From positions 2,790,001-2,854,000 of the forward strand of contig JBANDB010000011.1 in NCBI GenBank assembly GCA_037576215.1: 64,000 nt of DNA. Direction: 5' to 3'. Below are positions 34,003 through 46,153 of this stretch, in pieces. The position numbers and the translations under genes were made by a program. Below the pieces are notes generated by a model. The model had not been told where the DNA came from. It was given only the letters and a program-made list of their open reading frames with translations, and searched no databases. This stretch comes from Armillaria gallica (lineage: Eukaryota > Basidiomycota > Agaricomycetes > Agaricales > Physalacriaceae). Positions within the stretch are counted from its first letter, which is position 1. The number at the start of each line of letters is the position of its first letter.

Positions 34003-34944
34003 ATGTCGTTCTTCGGGTATCATTTTTCCGCCTACCGCCCACCGCAACAGCCACTGACGTTGAGAACGACAGGAACAAGAACAGAGCTCCCAGCAGACCC
34101 AAGCGTTCACCGACGCCCAACTCTGGCACCCTTTCTCGTACAAATTCTCGCGGTTCTGCATCCAACGAAGAGGGCGCCATCTCTAAACCCCTGTACTTAT
34201 GCAGTCCTTTTGCGGATTCCGCCCTCGTAAAGGGAAACTTCAAGACAATTGTAATGCTACCAAAATACGTTGACATAACAGAGTGGGTTGCCGTGAACAG
34301 TGCGTGGTTTTAGTTTCCAATCTGTCTGTCTGTTTTGATACCAGTCTCGTAGTATTCGATTTCTATACCCATCTCAATGAATTCTACGGTGTCATCACAG
34401 AATGTTGCACGCAACAGAGCTGCCCTACGATGTCAGCTGGTACAAAGTATGCACCTTGTCTCCGGGTCTTGGCGTACCTAACATAACGCTCAAGCTTAAA
34501 CTACCTCTGGACGACCCAAGACCGGAAACAGGTTTCACTTTCTGCACCTACCTACATCGATTCAGTCATGTCGTCAATACAGACGCTGTTGGACGATGAA
34601 AATGTTTTTCCGTCGAAATCAGGTGAGTCCCTTTTTTCTGATGCACCTGGCCAACAGTTGACGTGGATACAGGTCAACAGTTCCTTCCCACCTTCCCGGC
34701 GACCGTCAAGCACATATATCGCCAACTTCTTCGTGTTTTCGCGCACATATATCACGCGCATTATACAGAGGTTTTGCACTTGCGTTCTGAGCCCCATTTC
34801 AACTCGCTTTTTGCACACTTTTTGGCATTCGGATGGAAGTATGAGCTGTTGGATGCCAGGGAGATCAAAGGAGAGCCAAATGCACCCGTTGGGGTTGGAT
34901 TGCTATGGGAGCGATGGAAGAATACGGGTATATTGGAAGCATGA
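34003..34944 (+). CDS. MOB2: MOB kinase activator, MOB2-like (copy B)
   Basis: Five exons with the four introns at the same places as copy A. The ATG at 34003 (MSFFG) is spliced to NKNRAPSRPKRSPTPNS. The domain keeps KPLYLCSPFADSALVKGNF, YVDITEWVAVN, FDFYTHLNEFYGVITECC, YIDSVMSSIQTLLDDENVF, HIYRQLLRVFAHIYHAHY and the C-terminal LLWERWKNTGILEA. Zinc-ligand positions are retained. The TWINQDRKSVHL segment of copy A is LWTTQDRKQVSL here. The 300 bp between the copies hold no gene. Shared gene structure shows tandem duplication; intact frames suggest both are used. Its stop is 55 bp from the convergent decarboxylase gene. Confidence 0.87.
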
Positions 34945-34998
34945 TTGGGTTAAGAGTGTGAGTCATTCAATTTGGAGGTCATTAATATTATCACTGTG

Positions 34999-35814
34999 TC
35001 ACGCGCGAAGATTTAACTGGAACTTCTCTACTACAATGCGTACAATATCGCGCCATTCGGTCATTGCACCTAGACCTGCATGAAGTTCGGCAGCAAGTCA
35101 AAGCCATCATTGATGTATCACTCACCTACGTCTCCGCAAGCGAGACCTTTCCCTATCGGACCAACAACGTTGTATTTGACCACATCACGAACAATCCGAA
35201 GGTGTTCGGCTGTGAGAGGATGATCATACATCAAGGTGTTCATTGCTGGGAAGATGTACGTCGGTGTGGTGGGCGCCAGAGCTCGCATTAGCGATGTCTT
35301 TCCGTTGTTCCTTTAGTCAGCGAAGACAGGAGCTATGACAAACGTACCACAAGATTGTCGCATGAACCGTTCGCAATTTTGGATAACGTGTTGGCTGAGC
35401 AGGGCGCTACTAGCACCACATCAGCCCACCGCCTCAACTCGATGTGCAAAATTGGATCGCCAATTTTGAACGACATCTGTCGCACTAATGGATCAGTGAT
35501 AATTTCGATGTTTCAATGGTGAGCCAACCGGCCATTCATCCTTATCGGTCCACACTCTGGTGTCCCCGTCCTCGATGTCCTCCCGCTTGAAAAAGGCTAG
35601 TGACGGGCCAGTAGAGACCACTTGGACCTTTACTTTGTCATACTGGTGAGGCATATTTGGTAAGTCAGAGCTGCGGATACAAAGGTTGAATGCACCTTTA
35701 AGAGTTCCTTGACGATAAGGGGGCTTTGACAGAAGCAACGCTGCCAGTGGTTATCAACAGTATATGAACGCAGCCATCCACCCGGTGATCCTGAGCAACA
35801 AACATCATGATCAT
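34999..35814 (-). CDS. Phosphopantothenoylcysteine decarboxylase (frameshifted)
   Basis: Flavoprotein of coenzyme A synthesis (Hal3/Cab3 type) that converts phosphopantothenoylcysteine to phosphopantetheine. Visible blocks are HILLITTGSVASVKAPL, YDKVKVQVVSTGPSLAFF, ILHIELRRWADVVLVAPCSA with the catalytic His, NTLSKIANGSCDNL, the substrate-binding PAMNTLM, and GLACGDVG with the active-site Cys. The end is IVVEKFQLNLRA. All catalytic landmarks are present. The first exon changes frame within a run of five G (plus strand, 35719-35723): KAPL is in one frame and IVKELLK in the next. This is either an assembly error or a null allele. The start chosen is the ATG at 35814. Confidence 0.85.
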
Positions 35815-36063
35815 GCGGCAAGCTGCGGCGATCGGATCCGTTGTCGATCGGCATAAAAATCTCTCACCCTTTGTTTCCCTCGTTCCCCCATCTCTTTCAC
35901 CCCCCTTTCGCTTATTTTTTCGGAGCAGTGTAAGGCCCTGCATGCTACCTTCATTTTTCAATCGCTGATTATTTTTCTTGTTAGGCTCTTCTTGTCTCTG
36001 GTAGCATCAACTGTTCTTCTTCATTAGCTTCTCGCCAATTCAACTATTCTCACCGAACTAAAA

Positions 36064-37030
36064 ATGCGCTTCTCCGTCGTCGTTGCCGCTATTGTTTCCA
36101 TTGCTTCGGCCGCCAACATTACGGTTAAGGTTGGCGAGAACGCCGGTCTTACCTTTGACCCCACATCGTTAGTGATCTCCTCGCCATCATTGCATCGTCT
36201 GCTGATAACCCCTATTTTCTGCCACCCAGAGTCACCGCCGCTGAGGGTGATGTGGTTCAATTTGAGTTGTCAGTATCTTCTTCCTATACATGTTTTTCTA
36301 TCCGAACTCACACGGCGTTATAGCGTGGCCAAGAACCATGTAAGTGGCCGCCATATGTTACATGATTCGTCGTCAGTTAACCTGGCTGGCGCTATAGACT
36401 GTGACGCAGTCAACTTTTGCGGTCCCATGTGAAAAGATGTATGTAGTATGTCCTCATGTTCAACGGATCATCGCTCATATCTGCGGGGTTCAGGACCACG
36501 CCAACGGAGGGCGTTGACTCAGGTTATGTCCCAGTCGCCAACGGAACCACGGCATTCCCTACGTGGTCTTTCACCGTCAACAATGCCTCTGCTCCTTTGT
36601 GGTTCTACTGTGCACAGACCGGGTACGTACTTGTCGTTATCGAGCTTTGTTAGACACTTATGACTTTTGTTTCCAGTCACTGCGCTAAGGGCATGGTCTT
36701 TGCTATCAACCCAACAGCCAACAAAAGTTTTGCCGCGTTCCAGGTAATCACCGTTGGGTAATGCGTGAATTTATCACATGCTAATTGCATCTACAGGCCG
36801 CTGCAATGGCTTCGACCACCACCAACTCAACTTCGACGGCGTCAGGCAGTGCCGCGTCCGGCTTTTCTAGCACTCGTTCAAGTGCTTCAGGTGCCGCTTC
36901 AAATACAGCGTCTACCAGTGCAAGTGCTGGTGCCGCTGGTGCAAGCTCTGCAGCTAACGGCGCGATGGGTACGGCCTACAATACAGTCCTCGCGATGGCC
37001 GCTTTTGCTGTTGGTGGGATGCTGATATAG
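36064..37030 (+). CDS. GPI-type cupredoxin, extracellular Ser-rich
   Basis: Seven short exons join in frame. A signal peptide (MRFSVVVAAIVSIASA) leads to a plastocyanin-like domain: NITVKVGENAGLTFDP, AAEGDVVQFEF, VAKNHTVTQSTFAVPCEK, VDSGYVPVANGT, NNASAPLWFYCAQTGHCAKG and MVFAINP. The four type-1 copper ligands expected from the family (His in KNH, Cys in FYC, His in GHC, Met in GMV) are present. A Ser/Ala/Thr-rich linker and a C-terminal hydrophobic tail (NTVLAMAAFAVGGMLI) suggest GPI anchoring at the wall or membrane. The role in this organism is unknown. The start is 250 bp from the divergent decarboxylase start, so they may share a promoter. Confidence 0.88.
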
Positions 37031-37306
37031 TTGCTGATCGAGATGCGAGTCATTTTCTTTCAAAAAGGAAAACGCCGTAGGCAGGTCCACGTAGGCATCT
37101 TTATTACTATGTCCATATGGCAAGTCCAATGAGATAAAAGATGTTCTGTATGCGAATTCGTCCGGTGATGGGTATTCAGTCTAGTCTATCCGATGTAGTC
37201 GGACATATCTAAGTATCCAAGTAAATTTAAGAGAGATCGTCCATAAACGGTCTAGCGTCGAAGTATAAGATCCTTTTCCTCAAAAGGTGTAAATAATCAT
37301 TCAAAA

Positions 37307-38605
37307 TTATTTGTGTCTCGCGAAAACGTGGATATGTGCTAGTCCTGGTACGCTCTGGAGTCTCTGACCGACAACATGAGTAATTTGAGCTGTTACAAAC
37401 CAAAAACATTACTTGCCAAAGGATTTACGAACCACGCGGTTTCCCATTCCGCTTCGACCCAGCGCCTCTTAACAAATTCGTTCACGTTCTCGCCAGCCCG
37501 TTTAACCAAGGCCTCTTCCTCCTCGGTGCATCTCGTAGAAACAATCATTTTCTCCCGAGTCATGCCCCACTCAGAAAGTGCAGGTAGACAGAGATGAAGA
37601 GTCGACGGCGAAGGGGGAGGAGAATCGTTCCCTGTAAAGCCCCAGAGGCCGTCTTGCGCGATCCGCGCGGATACGCTATCTGCGATTATGTCTGGATGAT
37701 AGATTGGAATACGCGTCCAGATCAATGCATGCTCGACATCGGATGGTACTATACGCGGTGGCAGGACATTAAGTTTTTTTGCGGGAAGACAGATATGGAT
37801 GGTGCAACTCACCGGAGTAGGGCCAGTCGTTTTGGATGATGCTAATATATTCTGGTGGAATGTCGGCTGTAAAGTATGGCGGCGCGTCCTCAGGTAAAGG
37901 GGTTAGGTCTTTTGCAACGACGGTGTCCGCGTCTAGAGGATTTGTGTGGTTCCTCGCTAGGTCCATGTCATCCAAGGCGGAGGTAAGCAATGATAGGGTA
38001 TCTGGTTTTCCCCATTGGAGACGGAAGTTCAAGAGGTAGTCCACTGTTTACTAGTCAAGAAAGGCGTTCTTATCATGTGTGGTCCTTACCGGTAGAGCCG
38101 TATTTGAGTTTGATGCTCGTAGCCCAGAGTTGGTACCGTTCTTGAAGTTTCTTGTCGCGCTTCAAGAGGCCAAGATCCCTTTGACTTCAGTTAGCGTGAG
38201 ATATGTAGCGGACTCGTCCGAAAGTATCCAGAATTGACGAAGGTCTTGAGCTGGTTCCACGTAAACTTGGCTGGGTAGTACACTATTAGTTCCTCTTTGG
38301 TCGGGGGGCCCGTACGCAGAGGAACAGGCGAAGAGCTTGAGAATGGCGTCTCTATCGTCATGATCAATGAAGGATCGAGTGCAGAGAGAAGCGAGCTGTG
38401 GGGGGATTAAATAAATCAAGTACTCTGTGATTGGAATAAGGAGTCCCGAAGAAAAGAAAAAGTCGTCTACTAGATTGGAATTGAGGAGAATACAAAGGAG
38501 GGAGATTGGAGAGTGAGGGAGACCGGATTTTGAGGACGTGTCAGATATTGAAATGGATGCTAGTGGTAAGATTTGTGGGAAATCGGGCCGCTGAATCCCG
38601 GACAC
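37307..38605 (-). CDS. DUF3605 family protein
   Basis: The C-terminal half fits DUF3605 (fungal proteins sometimes named N-acetylglucosamine-induced protein 1): ISIIQNDWPYS, DVEHALIWTRIPIY, WGFTGN, KRRWVEAEWETAWFVNPL, then RLQSVPGLAHIHVFARHK to the stop at 37307. The N-terminal part contains LASLCTRSFIDHDDRDAILK and VYVEPAQDLRQFWILSDESA. Between EVK and RDLGLLKRDKKLQ the frame changes by one base in an A-run (plus-strand TTT, 38180-38182), a possible assembly error. The last intron (37416-37364) has a GC donor. The exact start is uncertain; residues before LASLCTRSF look partly intronic. Molecular role unknown. Confidence 0.65.
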
Positions 38606-39236
38606 AAGCTACGGCCACGTCAGGGACATCAATCAGTATTAACGTCCAAATTGCAGTCAGTTGTATATATTTGACCTGAGACCACCAAATTCGAACTGCA
38701 GAATTCGGGAAATATGAACAGGCAGCGTAAAAAAACTTTGATGGTTTCCGTTTGAGTATATATATATACATACGTGAAGAAACCAAAAAGTGACGTTAGA
38801 ATATCTGGCCGAGAAGTCGATGTGGCCAGCACAAAATGGAAGCGCGCGAATTATCGGCATCGGATATTGCAAGTTACGTTCAGCCTTGGCCGGTCGCCGA
38901 GGGGCCAGTTCGACACTGTTTTATTTGTGTATCTCGTATGACAGTGGCATCCGGCATTACATTCAGAGCGAACCTTCAGCGCTTCAGCCTCAGGTCTAGC
39001 TCCAGGCTCCACAACCGATAACGCAAATATTGTAATATACTAATATGTAGGCCATTGTAATTGTTTCAAAATACTTTCTCAGCCAACTCGAATTGTCTGG
39101 CAGCCCGAGTGCCGCCCAGTCCAAAAATGGCAACGACGGCGGGTCCCGATGCTTATGTAAGGCAAAGAACGCCTCCAAAAACGGAGTGACGTGAGACCCA
39201 CGCTTAAAGAGCAACCACCACCACCACCGCGGCGGA
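38606..39236. other. Divergent intergenic region
   Basis: This holds the two promoters of the DUF3605 and RING-like genes. A run of TA repeats lies near 38757-38770. No gene is recognised. Confidence 0.4.
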
Positions 39237-40776
39237 ATGTCGACCATTGTTGAACATCCTCCGTCTCTCCCTGTGCCACCTGCACCAGCTGTTATACCAC
39301 AACGACGGCCCAGAGAGCCTGACATTGAGGTCATCGATGTTGACCTGTGGGAGGATGCAGCTTCGAGACCTGCTCAGCGCCGACGAATGTCTCCTGACTT
39401 CATTTCCTTGCTTGATGACAGCGACGTAGAGGAAATAGAGGGGCCAGCGGCATCCGGGAGCAGCCATACGCGTCGGGGTAGGTGTTCATCGTTTTTTGCG
39501 AGTTGAACAGTTGTATTGAATGATGGTAGGAGCAGCTGCCATGGGGCGGCTGTTCTCACCACCCCCACCAGATCGTGATGTTGAAGCCGTTCCTCCGGTT
39601 CCACCTATTCCTGCTCGCTTTTCCATGTTCCCGATGCGTCGCGAGCCTCCTCCGTATCCAATAGCCACTCCAATATTAGCCAGGCCCGACCCGTTTGATT
39701 TTGAAGTCAATCTTCGGGGTCCTCCAATGCCGCCGACAACCCAGTCTGGGGTCAATTCCTTGGACACGGGTCGCGCACGTCGTCTGCCCCGAATCACTCT
39801 TGGCGGTGCTACCATGTCTACGGGACAAGCCCAGCGTGCGGAGGAGCAGCGGGAACGTGAACAACGTCTGCAGGCACAGGCGCAGAGTGGGATACGGCGC
39901 AGGCGGGATCCGCGAAGAATACAAATAAGGAACGGGGTCAATTCTCTCGCGTTGGACCATGATGCACACGATGACAATACTATGCGTCGCTTGAACTTCA
40001 TTCTCTTCCCTGCCGAGCTGCATGATGAATACGCGATGGGAGATGTATATTTCAGAACTCGCCGGAACTTGATGGCTCATTCACAACCGCCCGAGGTAGA
40101 CTACAAACCTCAATATACACACCCAGGTCTGCCAGAGCCTGGTTTCACCTTTGATTTCGCTCCACCAACATCCGAGTCTCCTCCATTTACCACATCTGTG
40201 TCTAACCCGATTATCATCGACGACGACGAACCCGTTGCCAGCAGTTCTTCAGGTCCAGATGCAGCAAAAGCTGCTACTTCGGCTCCCACTTCGGGCCTCG
40301 ACTTGCAGGCGACTCTTGTCTGTGCCAACTGCAACGAGCCTCTCTACCAAAGTGGCAGCGGAACTGTGGAGGATCAAAGGGGGCGAAGAATTTGGTCACT
40401 CAGGTGTGGGCACCTGATTGATGGCAAGTGCGCTGACCGGCTTTCGGTACCTCAAGCTCCGCCTCAGGATGCCCCCGCTGAGTCAGGGAAAGGGAAAGAA
40501 AAAGCGAAAGGTGCAGAGACTGTAGACAGTTCGGAGGAGATCACAAACTCCATCAGGTCAAGGTTGCGTTCCAGCCACAAGGCGAATGGGCTTCTGCAAC
40601 GAATAATACCTTCGATACTCAAGCGGAAGGGCAAAGCCAAGTCAGAGGTCGAAGCGGAGCACCAGTGGACTTGTCCAGTACATGGATGTGGACGAGTGCA
40701 TACAAGTGTCAAGGCAGATGGCATTTGGGGACCAGATAAGGCCAAAGGTGAAGGCATCATTGGCGTATTTGTGTAG
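39237..40776 (+). CDS. RING-like zinc-binding protein
   Basis: Two exons (39237-39477 and 39530-40776) give 495 residues. The N-terminus is acidic with IEVIDVDLWED and FISLLDDSDVEEIEG, which resemble SUMO-interaction-type stretches. A long Pro/Arg-rich region follows, then a second acidic VSNPIIIDDDEPV. The C-terminus has CANCNEPL, RRIWSLRCGHLIDGKCADRL, a Lys/Glu-rich insert, and QWTCPVHGCGRVHTS. The Cys/His pattern suggests a RING-type fold split by an insert, so a ubiquitin or SUMO ligase role is possible but not shown. Composition is otherwise low complexity. Confidence 0.65.
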
Positions 40777-41288
40777 AGCGGCTATTTGCACATTGCGGCT
40801 GTTGGCCGTAATAAAAGTCGGATTTCAATAATTCGCTGGGCTTCTCGGTTGCAGTGGACGTTTCGAACATCACCCGCAATGGCGATACTTCCGGTCGTCT
40901 GAGGCGGACCTCTGATGGAGATACTGAATTATATGTGCGCCAAGCCAAGCCTGAGGTCTCCGATTCGCTCTCATTGCGCTGAACCTCGGAAGTTCTAGTC
41001 AGTCTTTGTTCCCGTTAGGGATCTGATCTGGACGAGCTGTCTCATGCGGACACAATCGCTGCGATACTTACTCTGACCAGCGAGCACGAATGCCAAGGCG
41101 TAAAGACGCAATCAAAACGATACGGTAATGTTGTGTTATTAGAGAAACTACTTAAGCTGTCGTAATTCAACCTATTGCCCTTTCCTTCCCCCTAGAGAAG
41201 GGGTGAAAGACGGCTCTGCCTAAATGCAGCTGACGTGAAACAGCTATAAGGAGAATCGAAAGACGTGCGCAGTCGATTGCTGGATACC
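40777..41288. other. Convergent 3' intergenic region
   Basis: This lies between the stops of the RING-like gene and EAF7. No gene or repeat is recognised. Confidence 0.4.
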
Positions 41289-42193
41289 CTACTTTTTCTT
41301 CTTGGCCTTGCTTGCGCGTTGGGCTGCTTGCGCCGCACGGGCCCTTGCTGCAGAAGCGGCCCGTTTCGCGGCTGCTGTTGCAGACTTGGCTTTTGGTTTC
41401 GTTCCTTTCGTTGTCGCCGAAGGAGCTAATGATAAAATGAGAATGTAACAACGAACCACGAACGTTCGAACATACCTGGAGACGGTTCGTGCATCTCCAC
41501 GTCCTCATCTTCAGCATCCTCCGTTCCTCCATCTGTTCCAGTGACAACACTTTCCCTCGGAGTGGGTGCACCCTCATCACCACTCTCTTGCGTCAGCGCG
41601 CTACTATCACTATCACCTCCCACAAGACCGGCATAGTTGGCCTGTGACTTTGTCGTCTTTCCTTTCCGTCTACCTTTCGGTTTCTTCTGGGCGGTAGGAG
41701 AAGGCGTCGGGGATGCAGCCGACGGCGTGGCGCGCATGCGACGCGTAACAATCAGGTTATCGATATATTCATCGTAAGGAAGAGAATATTCTTCTTTGAA
41801 GAAAGGGTGATTCGTGAAGTCGTCGCCGGGTTTTGGAGATGGAATGGGTATTGGTGTTGAGCTATTAGATTTGGGTGATTGGTATCCGTCTATCTCGACA
41901 TCCTGCCTGTCTGTAAGTCGGAAACTAGGCCAGAGAAAAGCGCGTCTTACTATAGCATTAAGAGCGTCAATATCGTACAGCGTCCTCAGTTTGGTCCAGA
42001 TGCCGTCTATTGATACCCACTGGCCCGAGTCTTGGTGAATTGAGAATCGCATAGCCATGACATGGAAGTGGCAGTTAATGCCCACCGGCCTTGTCCTCAT
42101 CAGAGAACGAAAGAAATTTATTTCTCCCTCGACGGTGTCCAGATAGGAGTCGTAGCTTGGGCCGGCGGCTGGCTCTGGAGAAACAGCATTCAT
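41289..42193 (-). CDS. EAF7: NuA4 subunit Eaf7 (CT20 family)
   Basis: Two exons (42193 to about 41478, then about 41426-41289). The CT20/Eaf7 domain is clear at residues about 20-100: EINFFRSLMRTRPVGINCHF, HVMAMRFSIHQDSGQWVSI, IWTKLRTLYDIDALN. A Ser/Pro/Lys-rich middle, an acidic segment (TEDAEDEDVEMHE), and a tail of Ala/Lys repeats ending in KAKKKK follow. Eaf7 is a subunit of the NuA4 histone acetyltransferase, matching the animal MRG-binding protein. It is on the same strand as the ligase gene 224 bp upstream. Confidence 0.88.
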
Positions 42194-42416
42194 CGTAGTT
42201 TGGGTAGGAAGCGTTGCCTTTAGACGCGTCCCTGGCCGTGATTGGCTCTTCGCACGTGTGTCATTTTCGGCCCGTATCTACCGGCCCATTTTGTGATCTT
42301 TCAATCTTTCCGTACAAATTGATTGGTAAATTATGATAGTTACCACAAGAAGATTATTGTAAAATGGTGCATCGTACTGTTAATGTTACATTCCAAAGAA
42401 AAATTTTTGGTATAGC

Positions 42417-45290
42417 CTACTCCTGCCCGAAACCTTCCGTCTCCCTGCGGAACAGGTGATGATCAGCCACGAAAAATTAGATGACACGAAACACATACTC
42501 GATAGCATATATCAGCTTTGTCTCCAGACTTTCATAATCCTGGTACGGCGGCAAATCCAACCGATTAAAGCACGTGTGGCTCCTAGGCAATCCTTGCGGG
42601 TCACCAGACTTCTCGATGGTGAATCGTCGAGGGCCGTCCGATCCTTGAAGATCCTTGAAGCCATTTACTGGTACACGCGAAGTGCCAGTCGTGAACTGTA
42701 GCAGCCGTGATTTACGCTCTGCAGGCCAAGAACGAATGCATTGCCAGAACCACTCAATGACTTGGTCGGTCTTCTCGTATCCACGATAATCTGTGAACTT
42801 GGTCCAGTCATCCCTGAAAAGAGTTATGTCAGTCTCATTGCGAAAACAAGTATCCAAAAGCGTACACATCAATTTCCGCCATACCACCAATCAAAAGTTC
42901 TAGCTCCCGCTCATCGAACACACTAACAAGATCTTCCGGTATCAGTTCCAATAGGCCATCCATGAAGGATTGGAATTGATCCTTCACCCGGGTTGATATA
43001 CGGTAAGCAACAACCGCATCAACATATTCAGTCTTGTTCGCCTCTGTAACCGGTATGCTTTCCCCTCCGGGCTTCAAATCGACAGTCACTAATTCACCAA
43101 ACCGGTTTTCAGTTGTAGTGAAGGTCTCATCAAGAACGTCGGTTATATCGTTTTCCCTGGGTCGTATTAGTGAACAACATATTGGATGACTAAACTTGAC
43201 AACTTACAGCATCCAGACTAGCGAGCGATGGAGATCAGCATCCACACTCTCCAAATCAACTAGTGCCATATGCTTGCGCAGCATCATTTTGTAGAAGCTC
43301 GGAACAAAATATACATCTAGGAATCGACGATGGAAGATTGCCAAACCCAAACAGCGACCAATAAACTTGAAGTAGCTCAGATGGTCCGGGTTGATCCCGG
43401 ATGCTGGGTTGATTTGGAGAGTATAGTTGTCGTGTGTTGAGTACTCGAACAATCCATAGCAAGGATTGAAGATCTCGTGCGATAGTAGGAAAAACCATTC
43501 CCTGGAGCCTCTTAGTCCTGAAGTTCAAAGAAGAAATGACAAGAATTACCTGCCCACACCACCATAGTCCAACCCGTCCTCTCCCTCGAAGTTGACGAGG
43601 AGCCGTCGTTTCAAGTCTGCCGGATTTTGTGCCATCACGGCTGTGTAACTATCTTCCAGTATCCGCGTACGCCTAACCCTGATGTCGCATTTGCCGGCAG
43701 ATACGCGCATCTTAGGCTGACTGCGGAAGTAGATTACCTTCCGTCGGTAATCTCGCTTGTACTGAGGCGCATTATCATCCACAACTCCTGGAAGTCTAGG
43801 GTCTTCCCATGACGTCGTTCGCGTATTATGGTCCACAAAGTATACACGTCCTGTGGAAGTCAATCGCATCTCCCACCCCGAAGGAAGGGGTCCAAGTTGA
43901 TGAGCATTGGTGGGAGGAATAACAGGCTGGTTGGCACGTCGTGGATCAACCCATGTTGTTGTTCTAGTGTGATGATCAACAAAATATGGACGACCTTCGG
44001 GGGTCCGACGTTCCTCCCATCCTAGTGGAAGGGGAATATCGGTGACAGCGGGAGGGTTGGATGCAACAAGGGTAGTGTGTCGTACAGGCGCTGTCGTCTG
44101 TAGTGGTGTTGATTGGGTTGGGGTTGGGGGAGAAAGAGAGGCAGGTTGGCCATTGGCCCTGGGCCGATGCCAGGTCGTGCTTCGAGTATTGTGATCGACA
44201 TAATATGGACGACCTTGAGGATCGGTCCTACGTTCCCATCCCGCAGGAAGGGGGCTGCCGGCATCATCTTCAGTATTACGCTGTGCAACTGTCGCAGCAG
44301 TCTGAGAAACGGGTCGTTGGCTTGTATCTTGTCGGGAGAATCGAGGGGAGGCATTCAGAGCAACAAGACTCGTGGATGACTGAAGAGACGGCGGCGAAGT
44401 GGAGAGAGGCTGCTCCTGCTGATGAGCCGGTGGCTGCTGAGGCTGTTGTGGCTGTCGCGATGTCGATGGCCTCAAGTGATCCTCATCGCCGACATGCACG
44501 GCAAGCCGTGGCCCTTGGCTGGGAGCAGTGGCGGACAACTGTGCTGCTTCTGACGCAGACATGGTGAAAGTATCCATGTCAGTTGCAGCAGGCGCTGATG
44601 GGACGGGTTCCGTGGGTAACGAAAACCCGAATATGAGTTTTCCATATACAGGCAGGTTGTTAGATGACATGGTTAGGTCCCTTGATATCATTTCTGATGC
44701 AAGCATAATAATGAGAACGTAATCGGAAAAAAACAAGAGAAGGATACCATGGTGGTTCATAACCCAGGAAATGACTTCGGAGGCTGGAATATTGATTACA
44801 CCAAGAAAACCTGGGGAATGCACCGTGAGCAACCAACAGGGCCTATACCTGCACTAAAACGCACCTTGATCTCGCTTTTTGAATTTCTTGTAATCGAAAG
44901 CTTGTATTGTGATCATAGATGATGGGCGAACGGTTCTGCGACGAGTCAGTGGGTGTAAAGAAGGACGGATACACCACGCACATATCGAAGCTGTCATTCC
45001 ACGACGGACTGAGCGATTTTTTCGTTACTCTTGTCGAGCACGTCTGCTCCCCATCGACCGTTAGGACTGCAAATGGATCAGGCAGGCTAAGAAGATCCCT
45101 CTTGGCAAGACCGTGGGCCCCAAATACTGCAATTAACGGTAAGCACATCCGATATCTCGACCTCGTGTGAGCTGAATAGGCATACAGGTCACTCGAAACG
45201 ACCGCTCTGCATCATTCGATCTGTTCAGAAAGATGAGGACCTGGCGACGGGTGAGACGGATGCGAGTACCGACCTGCTGGAGCTGGCCAT
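42417..45290 (-). CDS. RSP5: NEDD4-type E3 ubiquitin ligase
   Basis: The domain order is typical: an N-terminal C2 domain, three WW domains, and a C-terminal HECT domain. Spliced, the start reads [20 protein letters not shown], then [18 protein letters not shown]. The WW domains read [40 protein letters not shown] and [20 protein letters not shown]. The HECT end has the catalytic cysteine in [13 protein letters not shown], and the last exon gives ETEGFGQE, as in yeast Rsp5. It ubiquitinates membrane and other proteins bearing PY motifs or reached via arrestin adaptors. At least ten short introns interrupt it. No defect is seen. Confidence 0.94.
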
Positions 45291-46153
45291 GATGGAAGGA
45301 AAGTAAGTGGCAGTACTTGCTGGGTGTCGTTGTGATGGAGGATGAAGCGGAGATAGATAAGCGCCTTCTCAGCGCTTGAATTCGTCGCTGTGTGCGCAGG
45401 GTCGGAGTTGGCCTAAGCGCCTTGCTGACCGGTTCAAGGTCTTATCCACCACGTGCTAGCACAGCTTTATTGATCACCGCCGACGAAAATAGGACATCTC
45501 TTGAATTTCATTTCTTTCCTTCTCGACTCCATCTTGTCAGCCGTGGATCCGACGCAAATCCTGATACCCGACGGATATACTTGGCTTTCAATTCTTCGCG
45601 ATCTTTTATACAGATTTGGTCGATTACTATAGAAATACAACTCGGGTACAGTGCCACCTCGGTTCAAGGATGCAATAGGTTCTTGTCTTTGGCGGTGGCT
45701 TTCTTCGTCTGCGGCCACGGTGATATTTGTTCCAACTTTCATGCTGCTGTAAAAAAATGAACATCTGGCCGAAATCTTACTGCTCCTTACTGCACTGGCC
45801 GCTCACGCGCTCACAGAGGACGGTCAACAAGCTTGAAGCTTACATAGAACGCTAGAACTTTGCACAGGACAATGACGACCGCCACAAGATCCAAATGCTA
45901 AAGACAAACCATTACTGGCTTGATATCCTAAATTGGCTCTAAATGAGTCGAAGCTAGAGCGCCACGCATCTGGCGAGAACAAGTCAAAACAATGTACAAG
46001 GTATATTGTTATCCCTTAAGGCTAGTAAATCTATTGAACGTGGCAGCCGGGCACCAATTTCTCACACTGCCGCGGTGCTTCAAATATTCGGCTTCCCCTT
46101 GGCTCTTGACTTGGTTCACTTTATCGCTATCCCCCCCACCTTCACCTTCAGCC
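45291..46153. other. Divergent promoter region, RSP5 / Ras GEF
   Basis: This 0.86-kb stretch separates the starts of two divergent genes. Frames here (for example 45392-45760) lack similarity. No distinct element was recognised. Confidence 0.45.

Noticed and set aside
39486..40001. Minus-strand open frame (171 codons)
   Set aside because: Antisense to the RING-like gene; low-complexity Arg/Gly composition from the Pro-rich coding strand.
45992..46153. In-frame N-terminal extension of the Ras GEF
   Set aside because: The extra 54 residues are hydrophobic and unconserved in style, and the ATG at 46154 has a better context. Kept as upstream sequence.
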